NCBI RefSeq assembly: GCF_050947335.1
Contig: NC_134984.1
Coordinates: 14,241,926 to 14,305,925 of the forward strand
Direction: 5' to 3'
Length of the DNA: 64,000 bases
Source of the DNA: Megachile rotundata
Taxonomy: Eukaryota; Arthropoda; Insecta; Hymenoptera; Megachilidae
Positions 37,901 through 48,300 of this stretch are shown here, one piece after another. The position numbers and the translations under genes were made by a program. Each line of letters starts with the position of its first letter. The first letter of the stretch is position 1. The notes below the pieces were generated by a model. It was given only the letters and a program-made list of their open reading frames with translations, ran no database searches and was not told the DNA's origin.

Positions 37901-39692
37901 TTTATTAGAATTGACTGGTTAATTAGTAATGTTATTATTTTATTTTACAGATGAGAATGTCAAGTGCTACATGTGCACCTCCCTGACGCACCCAGGCTGT
38001 GACACTGATCCAAAGACGCCCAACATTAAAATGGAGAAATGTACACTGGACAGCATGTCAGATATGCAAAAAATTGTTCAACAGCACAACGATTTGAGGA
38101 ACATATCTTACATCTTCGACGTCGACAACACGCAACAGTATCATGCTCCCGCGACAATGGCTTGTGCCAAAATGGTTCTTAAAGGTAAGGGTTACTTACT
38201 TATTTACATTTCATATTTTATCTACATCTTCTAATTTTGGAATTTTGGGAATTTGCAATTTTGAGAATTTGGAATTTTGGGAATTTGGAATTTTGGGAAT
38301 TTGGAATTTTGGGAATTTGGAATTTTGGGAATTTGGAATTTTGGGAATTTGGAATTTTGGGAATTTGGAATTTTGGGAATTTGGAATTTTGGGAATTTGG
38401 AATTTTGGGAATTTGGAATTTTGGGAATTTGGAATTTTGGGAATTTGGAATTTTGGGAATTTGGAATTTTGGGAATTTGGAATTTTGGGAATTTGGAATT
38501 TTGGGAATTTGGAATTTTGGGAATTTGGAATTTTGGGAATGTGGAATTTTGGGAATTTGGAATTTTGGGAATTTGGAATTTTGGGAATTTGGAATTTTGG
38601 GAATTTGGAATTTTGGGAATTTGGAATTTTGGAATTTTGGAATTTTGGAATTTTGGAATTTTGGAATTTTGGAATTTTGGGATTTTGGGAATTTAAGAAT
38701 TTAGGGATTTAGGGATTTGGATATTTGGAAATTTGAAGATGTGGAAACTTGAGAATTCAGGGATGTGAAAATTTAGGGATTTGGAGAGTTGGGGATTTGG
38801 GGATTTTGGGGGTTTGGGAATTAAGGATTTGGGGACTTGTGAAGTTAAAGATTTTGGGATGTAATAAATTGGGAATTTGGAAAATTGGAAATTTTGGAAT
38901 TTAGTAATTTGAAAATTTGGGAATTTGGGGTTTTGGATATTTCAGTATTTGGCGATATAGGAACTTGAGAATTTGGGGATTTGATAATTTGGCGATTTAG
39001 AGATTTGGAGATTTGTAAAGTTGCAAAATTATGAAATTGTAAAATTGAAAAATCGTAAAGCTGTAATTTAGTAAAATTGTAAAATTGTGAAATTAGTAAA
39101 ATTTGTAAAATTATCAAATTGCCAAATTGCCAAATTGTCAAATAGTCAAAATGCAAAATTGTCAAATTTTAAAATTGTCAAATTGTCAAATAGTCAAAAC
39201 GCAAAATTGTCAAATCGTAAAATTGTCAAATTGTCAAATTGTAAAATCGCAAAATTATAAAATTAAAAAATTGTAAAATCATAAAATTTGATATTTATAT
39301 ATCTATAAATTTGTAAAGCAGTATAACCGTAAAGTCGAGAAATCCTGACTTCGCAAGTTGGAAAATATCCAAATTCCGGAAAATTTTATAAGCGTCGTAG
39401 ACGACCCCTGTCGCATCCATAAATTTTGCAGTCCAATAAAAATGTTATTATTTGTTCGTCAGTTAAAGGGAAGGACGTGACAGTGAGAAACTGTCAAACA
39501 GCGAAGGCGGAGACTATCGACCCATGCAAAGCGATCCAAAGGAAATTTTCTAACGACATCAGTCTGGAATTTTGCGAGTTATGCATGCACGACGCTTGCA
39601 ACGGTTCGACTATAGTTACTCCGGAATTACTCCTCAATTTGGTATTGGTCCTGGGAACAGTGATTCTGCGTTCTTTTTACAACCACGCGTAA
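31934..39692 (+). CDS. Ly6/uPAR (LU) three-finger protein, gene LU-C, with an extended loop
   Basis: Exons are 31934-31994, 37951-38184 and 39463-39692; both introns are phase 1 and the product is 174 residues. The signal peptide is MLRRISVLIVSFALVFVVRS. Exon 2 carries Cys1-5 (KCYMCTSLTHPGC, EKC, MAC) and exon 3 Cys6-10 (RNCQ, DPCKA, FCELC, ACNGS), followed by a hydrophobic tail (LLLNLVLVLGTVIL) fit for a GPI anchor. The Cys4-Cys5 segment is about 40 residues (LDSMSDMQKIVQQ, then NISYIFDVD), far longer than in the other four genes, so one finger loop is enlarged; it contains an NIS sequon. Intron 1 is 5.96 kb and contains at least four short repeat families; intron 2 starts a minisatellite about 50 bp after the donor. 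The loop length and FCELC resemble, from memory, the fly CG9336/CG9338/crooked type. The exact orthologue is not settled. Confidence 0.9.
31995..36040 (+). other. LU-C intron 1, proximal part
   Basis: AT-rich without recognised exons. It contains a degenerate TTTTATTATAATTTTT tract (32,515-33,130) and two diverged copies of an about 95-bp segment with TTTACAAATGAATTTTTT (34,850-34,945 and 34,970-35,065). Confidence 0.5.
36041..36113. repeat. 12-bp microsatellite (ACGATTACACAT)n
   Basis: Five to six direct copies, in LU-C intron 1. Confidence 0.9.
36160..36740. repeat. Tandem array, 105-135-bp unit, about five copies (LU-C intron 1)
   Basis: TTGAAATCG followed by TATATCGAGACA recurs at about 36,172 (variant), 36,282, 36,388, 36,493 and 36,627, and each unit contains AGTATAAGTGTCGTACAAAT. 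The copies are diverged, so the array is older than the 144- and 157-bp arrays. Confidence 0.8.
36741..37950 (+). other. LU-C intron 1, distal part
   Basis: A somewhat GC-rich block (36,780-37,110) has short open frames on both strands without domains. Two short TTAGG runs (37,278-37,290 and 37,310-37,322) match the insect telomere repeat but are only two or three units each. The remainder is AT-rich up to the acceptor TTTTACAG|ATGAG. Confidence 0.45.
38232..38690. repeat. Near-perfect 16-bp minisatellite GGGAATTTGGAATTTT (LU-C intron 2)
   Basis: About 22 almost identical 16-bp units followed by about eight copies of the shorter 8-bp TTGGAATT form. The array starts about 50 bp after the exon 2 donor. 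Its homogeneity suggests recent expansion. The three stop-free frames across it are artefacts; one of them reads in from exon 2. Confidence 0.92.
38691..39300. repeat. Degenerate A/T-rich repeats in LU-C intron 2
   Basis: Eroded GGGATTTGG-type units are followed by AAAATTGTCAAATTGT-type units (39,005-39,260). These complete a repeat tract occupying most of the 1.28-kb intron. Confidence 0.7.
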
Positions 39693-40780
39693 CCTTTGCC
39701 ACACGAATGTATAGAATTGATTACAATCGATTCATAGCGCATTCCAATGTTCAAACACACATACATACACACCCTACATGTTGTTCATCGATATTTTACG
39801 TTCGTTTCACGATCACGTAACGTTACGGTGGTGATTTACCGCGGTATGAAACAAGAAACGCACGCGAAATTTTCTATTGAGTATTACGTGCACACTTTAT
39901 TAAGGAAAATCTCGAACTTCCTAGGTTTTGTCAAAAAATTTTTCACGACCGATACGAGAGTTTCATCGATTACACGATTAAATTCTTGTTTCGAAAATTC
40001 AGGTGCGAACCGCAGAATTATAAACAGTAGCTTTCGACTAAATTCGCATTTTCCGGGAAACACTGACGGTTTTGTACATCGAACGTTCTTTAGAATTCCA
40101 TTTAATTGCCTGTACGCATGTATTAAATTCTCGTTCGAATATTCGAGGAAGCTCCACCGTATGTGCATAAATAAATGTTTATTATAAACGATATGTATAT
40201 TATATAAAGGATACGGCTTTCGAATATGAAATTTGGCCAGGTGTTTATACCGTGAAATGTTATCGAGCTTCTCAACATCGAGTACGATGTTACCGCACGA
40301 AAATTATAACGAGCAATAAAATGTATGTTAAATAATTAACTCGGTGTAATAATTCATTTCCTGTGATATGTTGTTGCAACGGCAATTTAGTTGCTTATCT
40401 TTAAACACAAATTTTCTTTCATGAGTATTAACTATTTTTAATAAAAGAACTTTTGTTTGAGGCTAACGAGACAGTTTAATAGAAAGTATCATATTTAAGA
40501 CATATTTTATAATGAAAGACATATTTTGTCGTTTGTAGAATGTTTTTAAAAGTTACATAACCTAAAAATGAATTTTTATATGAATACGGATAAATGAATT
40601 TTTATATGAATATCAATAAATGGATTTTTAGATAAATATGGATAAATGGATTTTTAGATGAATCAATGTAAATTCTTCATGGTATAAGAAATAGAGAATA
40701 TTTTGAAATAAAAATGATTGAAAATAACGTATTTAAATATCTAAGTTAGCTTGTGTATTTGTCTATGTTAATAATCGAGT
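39693..40780. other. 3' flank of LU-C
   Basis: Candidate poly(A) signals occur at about 40,168 and 40,314 (AATAAA). Open frames at 39,747-40,187 (plus) and 39,884-40,168 (minus) are in the probable 3' UTR and show no domain. At 40,565-40,680 there are about four copies of AAATGGATTTTTAGATGAAT-like units. Confidence 0.45.
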
Positions 40781-40785
40781 ACCGC

Positions 40786-41475
40786 CATTTTGGTGAAGAA
40801 CTATATTGCTGAAAAAAAAATATGTACCAGTTTAACAGCCTGTATTAATAATATCAATATTACGATGTGAATAACTGAACAATAATTAACTAACATAATA
40901 CTAAAATAATAAAATAAAAATAATATAATAAAAATAAGTTACATCGAGTACAGTATCCGCCATTTTGCTGAAGAAGTATATTGCTGAAAGAAATGAGTAC
41001 CAGCTTACCAAACTATATTAATAATATCAATATTACGATGTGAATAACTGAACAATAATTAATTAATATGATACTAAAATAATAAAATAAAAATAATAAA
41101 TAAAAATAATATAATAGGAATAAATTACATTGAGTACAGTATCCGCCATTTTGCTGAAGAACTATATTGCTGAAAAAAAAATGTGTACCAGTTTACCAAC
41201 CTGTATTAATAATGTCAACATTACGATGTGAATAACTGAACAATAATTAACTAATATAATACTAAAATAATAAAATAAAAATAATATAATAGGAACAAGT
41301 TACATTGAGTACAGTATCCGCCATTTTACTGAAGAACTACATTGCTGAAAAAATGTGTACTAGCTTATCAACCTATATTAACAATATCAACATTACTGCC
41401 TTAACAACAAAATAATAATTACCTAATATACTAAAATAAATTTACATGAATATCCGCCATTTTGCAGAAGAATAT
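40786..41475 (+). repeat. 175-bp tandem array carrying CCGCCATTTT motifs, upstream of LU-D
   Basis: CCGCCATTTT recurs at 40,793, 40,967, 41,143, 41,318 and 41,454 (spacings 174, 176, 175 and 136 bp). Each unit continues with GAAGAACTATATTGCTGAAA and a long AT-rich segment. The array ends about 190 bp before the LU-D start codon. CCGCCATTTT matches the binding consensus of YY1 and fly Pho (GCCAT core), so it may act as a promoter-proximal regulatory array; that role is inferred. Confidence 0.8.
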
Positions 41476-41664
41476 TATAGCCCAATAAAATGTGTACCAG
41501 CTCACATCAGTTTATACTTCTTTGTGTATCTAGAGGAGATCAAACGCATTACTTTGAACACGTACAGAAGTATACTATTCTACTTCAGTTCTTACTTTTA
41601 TTGTTGGAGATAAGATAACAGGTAACGAAGAGATTCATTTAGTATAATTCAAGCTGCAACCAGC

Positions 41665-43329
41665 ATGGTTGGACAATTAAGCTTAACGATAATATCCGTG
41701 ATAATTAATATCGGTAAGTACGTTCTACGGTTCAAGGGTTTGATTACTATTTTCGTTCTTTAGATAAGCTAGATAAATGAAAGTTACTTTAATGAAGTAC
41801 TTTACGTTTGCTACGATGTCGAGGAATTTTTTACGAAGTTTCTCTTTAAACCTCTTAATTAGATAACTGATTATGTTCCAGGAAATGTTTATTCATTGAG
41901 TTAACTAATTTATGACTTGTTTGTTACATCGTTATGTTCATTTCGTTAATTAATAAATTTGTAGTATTTGTGATTATTTGTGTTTGATAGCTGAAATGAT
42001 TCATTATACTCTAATTATATTTCAAGTTATGCTTTAAATACATTTGCAAACAAGATTATTTTCTGTGTCGCAAGATAACTTTTTAAATAACAAGAAAATC
42101 TTCCTCTAAGTTATCTACTATTTTTAGATGTCAGTATTATAATGTATGGTAATTTAATTATTTAGTAGAATATGCAAGAGGAGACAACTTATGGTGCTTC
42201 GACTGCAACACCGATTTAAGTAATGGCCACACGAGAGAATGCAACGATCCTTATATTCCTGCGCCATATTACGACCTGGTACTTTGTCCTCAAAATGAGT
42301 CTCAACACTGTCTCAAAGGTGTCATTGAGTGTAAGTATAAAAGAGATCCTGTAATTTTACAAATTTTTATAGCAGAAGTTAAAACAAGAAAATGACAGAA
42401 TTTAACAATGTTGATGCAAAGTGAAAAATTACCTATTATAAAAATTGTAAGTACATAAAAACTTGTACAAGGAAATTGTAAATACATAAAAAACTTGTAC
42501 AAAGAAATTGTAAATACATAAAAGACTTGTACAAAGAAATTGTCAATACATAAAAGGATGGATAAACATGAATGTTAATAACAGTTAACAATAATCGAAA
42601 ATGGTCAGCAAAATAATTTGACGTGATCAGTAAAATAATTTTATTGTCAACATTGCAGTAAACAAAATAAAATTCTAGTCATCACTCATTAATCAATATT
42701 AATTGCTATCCTCGATGAATAGTGTTCAAAAACATGACTCTCATTTATAATAATTATTATTTGTAATCAATTCTATTAACTTAACCTCTCATGACATAAC
42801 CTAAAATTTATTAAAAGTAATCTAACCTTGAAAAGTCAATTATTCTATCCATGATTCAAACAACATAATTGCACAGCTGCTAAATTGTTAAACTAGTTCT
42901 AAATATTTATTACAAAAATGTGTACAATTTATTCAAGAAATACAAAGTATGTTTCTATGTTTCTATGTACATTTCATTAGCTGCAAAGTATCTTTATTGC
43001 AACACAGATTTCTTTAAAAAAAAAACAGAAATTTAATAGGAATTTTAATTAAACCAAACAAGTATAAATGTAATACAATGTTTATTCATGAAAGAAATAT
43101 TTTTCTCGATGATACAGATAGGGACATCCTGGTGACGGTACGTGGTTGCGTGCCATCACGTGAAATTGACGGATACTGCAAACACGAGAAATATTTTCCG
43201 GAATCCAACATCGTGTGCTCGTTTTGTAACGATTACGCTTGTAATAGCCAACAATCTCTTTATTTATTTATTCCACATAGTTTGCTAGTCTATTTGTCCT
43301 TAGTTTTTCTGTTACTGTACATCAAATAA
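41665..43329 (+). CDS. Ly6/uPAR (LU) three-finger protein, gene LU-D
   Basis: Exons are 41665-41713, 42166-42330 and 43118-43329; both introns are phase 1 and the product is 141 residues. The short signal peptide is MVGQLSLTIISVIINI. Exon 2 carries Cys1-5 (LWCFDCNTDLSNGHTREC, VLC, HCLK) and exon 3 Cys6-10 (GCVPS, GYCKH, VCSFC, ACNS). The C-terminal hydrophobic tail (LLVYLSLVFLLLYI) fits GPI anchoring. An NES sequon lies between Cys4 and Cys5. Intron 2 holds about three copies of an about 33-bp AAACTTGTACAAAGAAATTG unit (42,460-42,550). A fragment of this gene's exon 2 and intron 2 recurs, decayed, at 26.65 kb. The family assignment is firm; the specific role is unknown. Confidence 0.88.
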
Positions 43330-45060
43330 CATGTTTGCCATATTTTACGTCGAAGAACATACATGATACTTGTTTTCATTGATAATTATATTGGTAAATT
43401 AATAGATAGCAATTTTATGTATTTTCTTGTGAATTTTTGGTGGATTATTTTTAATGTATTTATGTGTTGAATTATTTGATTCGAATTGTTTATGTTTGTT
43501 CGATGATATATGTATAGTATAGTGATGTACCGTATGTACGTGTACCATATGTGTACCATATGTACATATGATATGTATGTATACTAGATTTATTTGACAA
43601 TGTGCATTATGTAGATTTATATATAGTCAACATATTAAATATTTGTTGTTTATAAATTTGTACTTCAAGGATTATAATGGCACTGTCAAAAATTAAATAT
43701 GTATTACCTTAATTTAACAAAAACATATTTTGTCAAAAAATAAACATGCAACAATAAATATTAACAATATCGTCCTTGACAACCTCAACCTTTTTAAAGA
43801 TTTCATAATATTATTTATACAAGAAATAATACAAGACATTCTTCCATAGAAGAACTATACTAAAAGAATGTATAGAAGAAGATTTTACAAGAACCCTTAT
43901 CCCCAATTCATCGAATCACAATTCATATGTAACGTGAATATGGATGACTAAAGTCAGGATTGCAAAGTGAGCTTGCCGACTTGTTAAAGAAGACTTGTCA
44001 TGGGTCAGGAGACCAGTTAACCCCGCGAGACATTACCAAATTGACTCGGCAATTTGACCCCTTCTCCTCGACCAGATGTTTGTGTACGTAAATATGTGTA
44101 CACTCATATCTACACGCTGCTACGAGTATTAGTCACAGAACTCACCACCATCGATACAAAGGACGATATCGAATACACTGCCTCCCCGTTCATTCATAAA
44201 CTCACTTAATTTCCAGCTTGAAAGTCAACAGCCTTTTCCGGCCAATTATCCTCTTTTCTTTCGCAGATTAAAACGTTTCGCTTTGTTTTTGTTGCGAAAA
44301 TATTTTTCTTGCTTTTCGTGGACAATTGTGATATTTGTCCATGTAATAAATTTGCAATAAACTGCGAGTTTAGAAAGTTGAGTGATTTGGAGAATTTGCA
44401 TACGCCACATTTGAGTTGAAAGAAGTTGAAAGTTTTGGGGGATGTGGTTTTTGGAAATTTGGACGTTTGCTAGTTCGAAAATTTAGATCTTAGTCAATTT
44501 CAAATTTGAATGTTGGTAAATTTGAAAATTTGTGTGCAAGTAAATTAAAAATTTAGTTTCAGAACTTGAAAATTTGTACATTAGCAAATATATAAATTTG
44601 AGTGTTTGGAAATTTGAAAATTTGACAATATAGATTTTAATCAATTTGAGAACTTAAATCTTAGTAAATTTAAAACGCTAAATATTTATAACAAAAATCA
44701 TTAAAAATGAAATTTATTAAGTTTGAAAAGATTTATAGAAAAAATTGAATATCTAAACTGAAGTTTACAACGAGCAGTTCCTACATAAACCTCGAAAGAC
44801 CCCCGAGCATTCAACGGGTCCCGTAATTGTCCTAATGAGTCCAATGAGGGCCTTCAGCGACTTCCGTCTCTCTTTCTGATTCTTTGTCTCCGTAAGTTCT
44901 TCTCCGTTGCTTTTCTCCTCCGTCGCTAAACCATAATTACTGTTTCGCTTGTTGCGTTCTCTTAAAGACCTCCTTTGGTTGTTTGCTCTTGACTCCTACT
45001 TCCTCGCACTTGTCTCTCGTCCACTGTGAGGTTACAGGGTTATTAGGTATACGAGACGTT
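43330..45060. other. Spacer between LU-D and LU-E
   Basis: AT-rich 3' flank of LU-D, then a degenerate AAATTTGAAAATTTG tract (44,380-44,700). DNA of higher GC content at 44,800-45,060 contains the start of the LU-E 5' region. No other gene was recognised. Confidence 0.45.
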
Positions 45061-45313
45061 ATTACGTTGATCCGTTCTGGCCGTGTGCCCTAAGAAGTAG
45101 GAGAAACGTGGGCCAGTAGTGAGGGTAGAGATCGTGCACGCGTTTTCAGCAAAAAGGGGGGTGTTGCCCGTTCAGTATCACAGTGAACACGTTCCGCGAC
45201 GCTAGCAAGTTTCTCTTCATCTCCTGGAACCACGTGGTTATAGTCTCCGATCGAACTACGGATTCGTGTTGAACGATTGAATTTTTGGGGACTGAAAATT
45301 TTAGTACGGCAAG
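45061..45313 (+). promoter_or_regulatory. Probable promoter / 5' UTR of LU-E
   Basis: A GC-richer stretch directly upstream of the LU-E signal-peptide exon. The minus-strand frame at 45,090-45,446 overlaps exon 1 and is a composition artefact. No TATA box or start site could be fixed. Confidence 0.35.
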
Positions 45314-48300
45314 ATGTACCCCCGATCGGCGTGGGCATTGGTTTTCTTTGGTTTGGTCGTTCTTGCGCGATCAGGTGAGTATTTAAGATGTTAAGGTTTG
45401 ACAGATAATATAGTATTAGTATTAGATAATATTGTAGTAGATGCAAAAATAGTATTTAGTAAATTTTGGTTTTGGTTTAAAATGTTGTGGGGATGGTTTA
45501 GTGCAGAGGGTTAACTGATAGCAATTTTTATATTATTTACAGTAATAGTTATTTTAATCTTGCATAGTTAGTATTGGTTTTAATTTTAATGTCAGTTGTG
45601 ATTTATGGAAGCTATCAGTTTGAATTTTATGTAAATACTGATTTTAATGTTATATAAATTAATGGGAATTTTAATCTTGCCAATAGTAATTTTAATCTTA
45701 TATAAATTGACAGCAATTTTAATCTTGCCAATAGTAATTTTAATCCTATGTAAATTAATAGTAATTACATTTTTATTTAATTAGCCATTTTGAATGACTA
45801 TAATTAAAATTAAAAATTTTGAAGAAATTCAAGAAATAAAATTAAGAGGGTAAAATATGAATAAATACAATTACAATATAATTTGATGAGAAATAAAAAA
45901 TAATTAATAAAAGTAGTAATAAGACTGAATTGTTTCGAAATTTTAAGATATGTTAACAAGATAATTTAACAGCAAATAAATGAAAAATAATAACAAGACT
46001 GAATTGTTTAGAAATTCTGAGATATTTTTACAAAATATTTTACAAGAAATAACAAATGAAAAATACAAATAATAACAAAACTGAATAGTCCCAAAATTTT
46101 GAGATACGTTTAATGCAAAATAACATTTAAAAAAGTCAAAGGAAATAATATTTAATAATTCGTTTTCATAAAATATTTAAAAGTTGTTAGTACGAAATTT
46201 AATTCTAAGTGCACGCTACGTAAATTTAATTCCAAGAGCATGCTACGTAAATGCCTTAGTGATGTAAGGTAAATTGTTACGTAATAATTCTTTTTTGATT
46301 GATTTCCATCACGCATAGCAAAAAGAACAGAATGAGTCACTTTTCAGAAATTTCAAAACAACATGTTAATAATGTTTTGTGTATAAATTACAATTGCATT
46401 GATTCTGTTAATTTAATGAATTTCAATCGAGTTATTATTTTGTTAATTTTGTTTTATCGGTCAGTTTAATTTGAGCATTGAAAGTTTAATTGATTTAAGG
46501 TTTATGAATTGTATTATGTGTTTATTTAGTATTATTAATTTTTTAAATGGATTTATTATAATTAATACTACAATCATTTAATTTTAAGACAAATTATATC
46601 AAATTATATTTTTGCAAAATAGTAAAAAATTTTTGGGGTTGGACCTCATGTTACAAGTTAGAGATTAATTATTATTTAACATTATTTGTCATGTTATTAA
46701 TTAACATAACTATTTATATTTATTCAATATGATTAATTATATTATTTAATATTATCAACTGTTCATAGTTGACAGTAATTTATAGTTAACATATTATACA
46801 TATATTTATATTAATAATTTTAATATCATAATATGTGAAATATATCAGTATTAACAATATTAGGATTAAATATTACATACGTTAATATTGATCACATTAA
46901 CAACATCAATTAAATTTCTCTTACAATCAATCACATTTAATATCAATAATACTAAACACAATTTCAGTACAATTATTATAATTAATATTAATCATACACA
47001 AAATCATCCAATATTACTATAAACACTGTCAACGTCTTTAAAATATCTGTTTACTTATTTCATATTCTGTAATGTATTCAACAGCTTTAGCCTTACAATG
47101 TTGGGATTGTGCTTCCAACATGAACGCAATGTGTGGTGATCCAATGAATGTCACCGAGCATCACGCTATGTTTCATGCGAAAACTTGCGATGCTGGTCCT
47201 TATGAATCTACCAAGCCCATATGCCGAAAAATTGTGAAGAGAGGTAACAAATTTTATCAACAATTATTATCAATTTCATACAACCTTTTTCATATATACA
47301 AAATACACAAAATTTTATAAAATTCAATTTTCAAATTTTTAATTTAAAATTTCACATTTCAAGTAACAAGTTCTAAATTCTCAATTTTATATTTCAAGTA
47401 ACAAGTTCTGAATTTTCAATTTCATATTTCACATTGCAAGTTTCAAATTTCAAGTTTCAAATGTAACATTACAAATTTCTCATTTCAAATTAAATATTCA
47501 AATTTAGGTATGAAAATTTTAAAATGAACTTTTCTAAAATAAATTATGATGCTAATTGTTTTACATGAAGCAATTTTTAACATATTTATAAATTGTCTTA
47601 CATGTTTTCTTAAATTGTTTAAGTTGTCTTAATATATTTTCTCATATACTTTATTAGCTTTGATAGTGTGTAATAATATCTTAATTGTTCTAAATAGTAT
47701 ATATTTTATTTTCTATCTAAAATATTCTAAAATATATTTCATATAAAAATTGCGTCTCATTTTCTATTTAATTAATTTACGTTTAAATATTCGCAACACG
47801 TTGCAAAGGGTACCCCTTCAAACATGGCGACCCAAAGAAGTAAAAGAATGATGAGCCCAAGATGAATCCATTTAATGAGCACAAATTTTCAACAATATCC
47901 GTTATTGGATTATACGAGAGACGTTTTTACGCACAATGACGCATTAGAACGTTGCTTGGAATCGTAAAATAACTTGATGATGATCGTGTTCCAGTTGATC
48001 GTAACTGTGTGTATACCATATTGTGTCCGTGAGTCACGGCGGTGTGCTCATGTACCACAATTGCGATAATTACACGTAGCCGAGGCCAAAACCACACCCG
48101 AGTCGGAGAAAACTCACTATAGAATCATGAATATTAAGGTTAATCGTATTAACGTGACTAGAATTCTCGGATTAATCGACGAATATACGCGTGCACGCAT
48201 TGCAACCGGAAGATTATACAAATTTGCATAAAATGTGGGTTGTTCTTGGATTAGCCGGTGTCTGCTACAATCTTAAACTTGCCCTTTCACTTTTTCTTAA

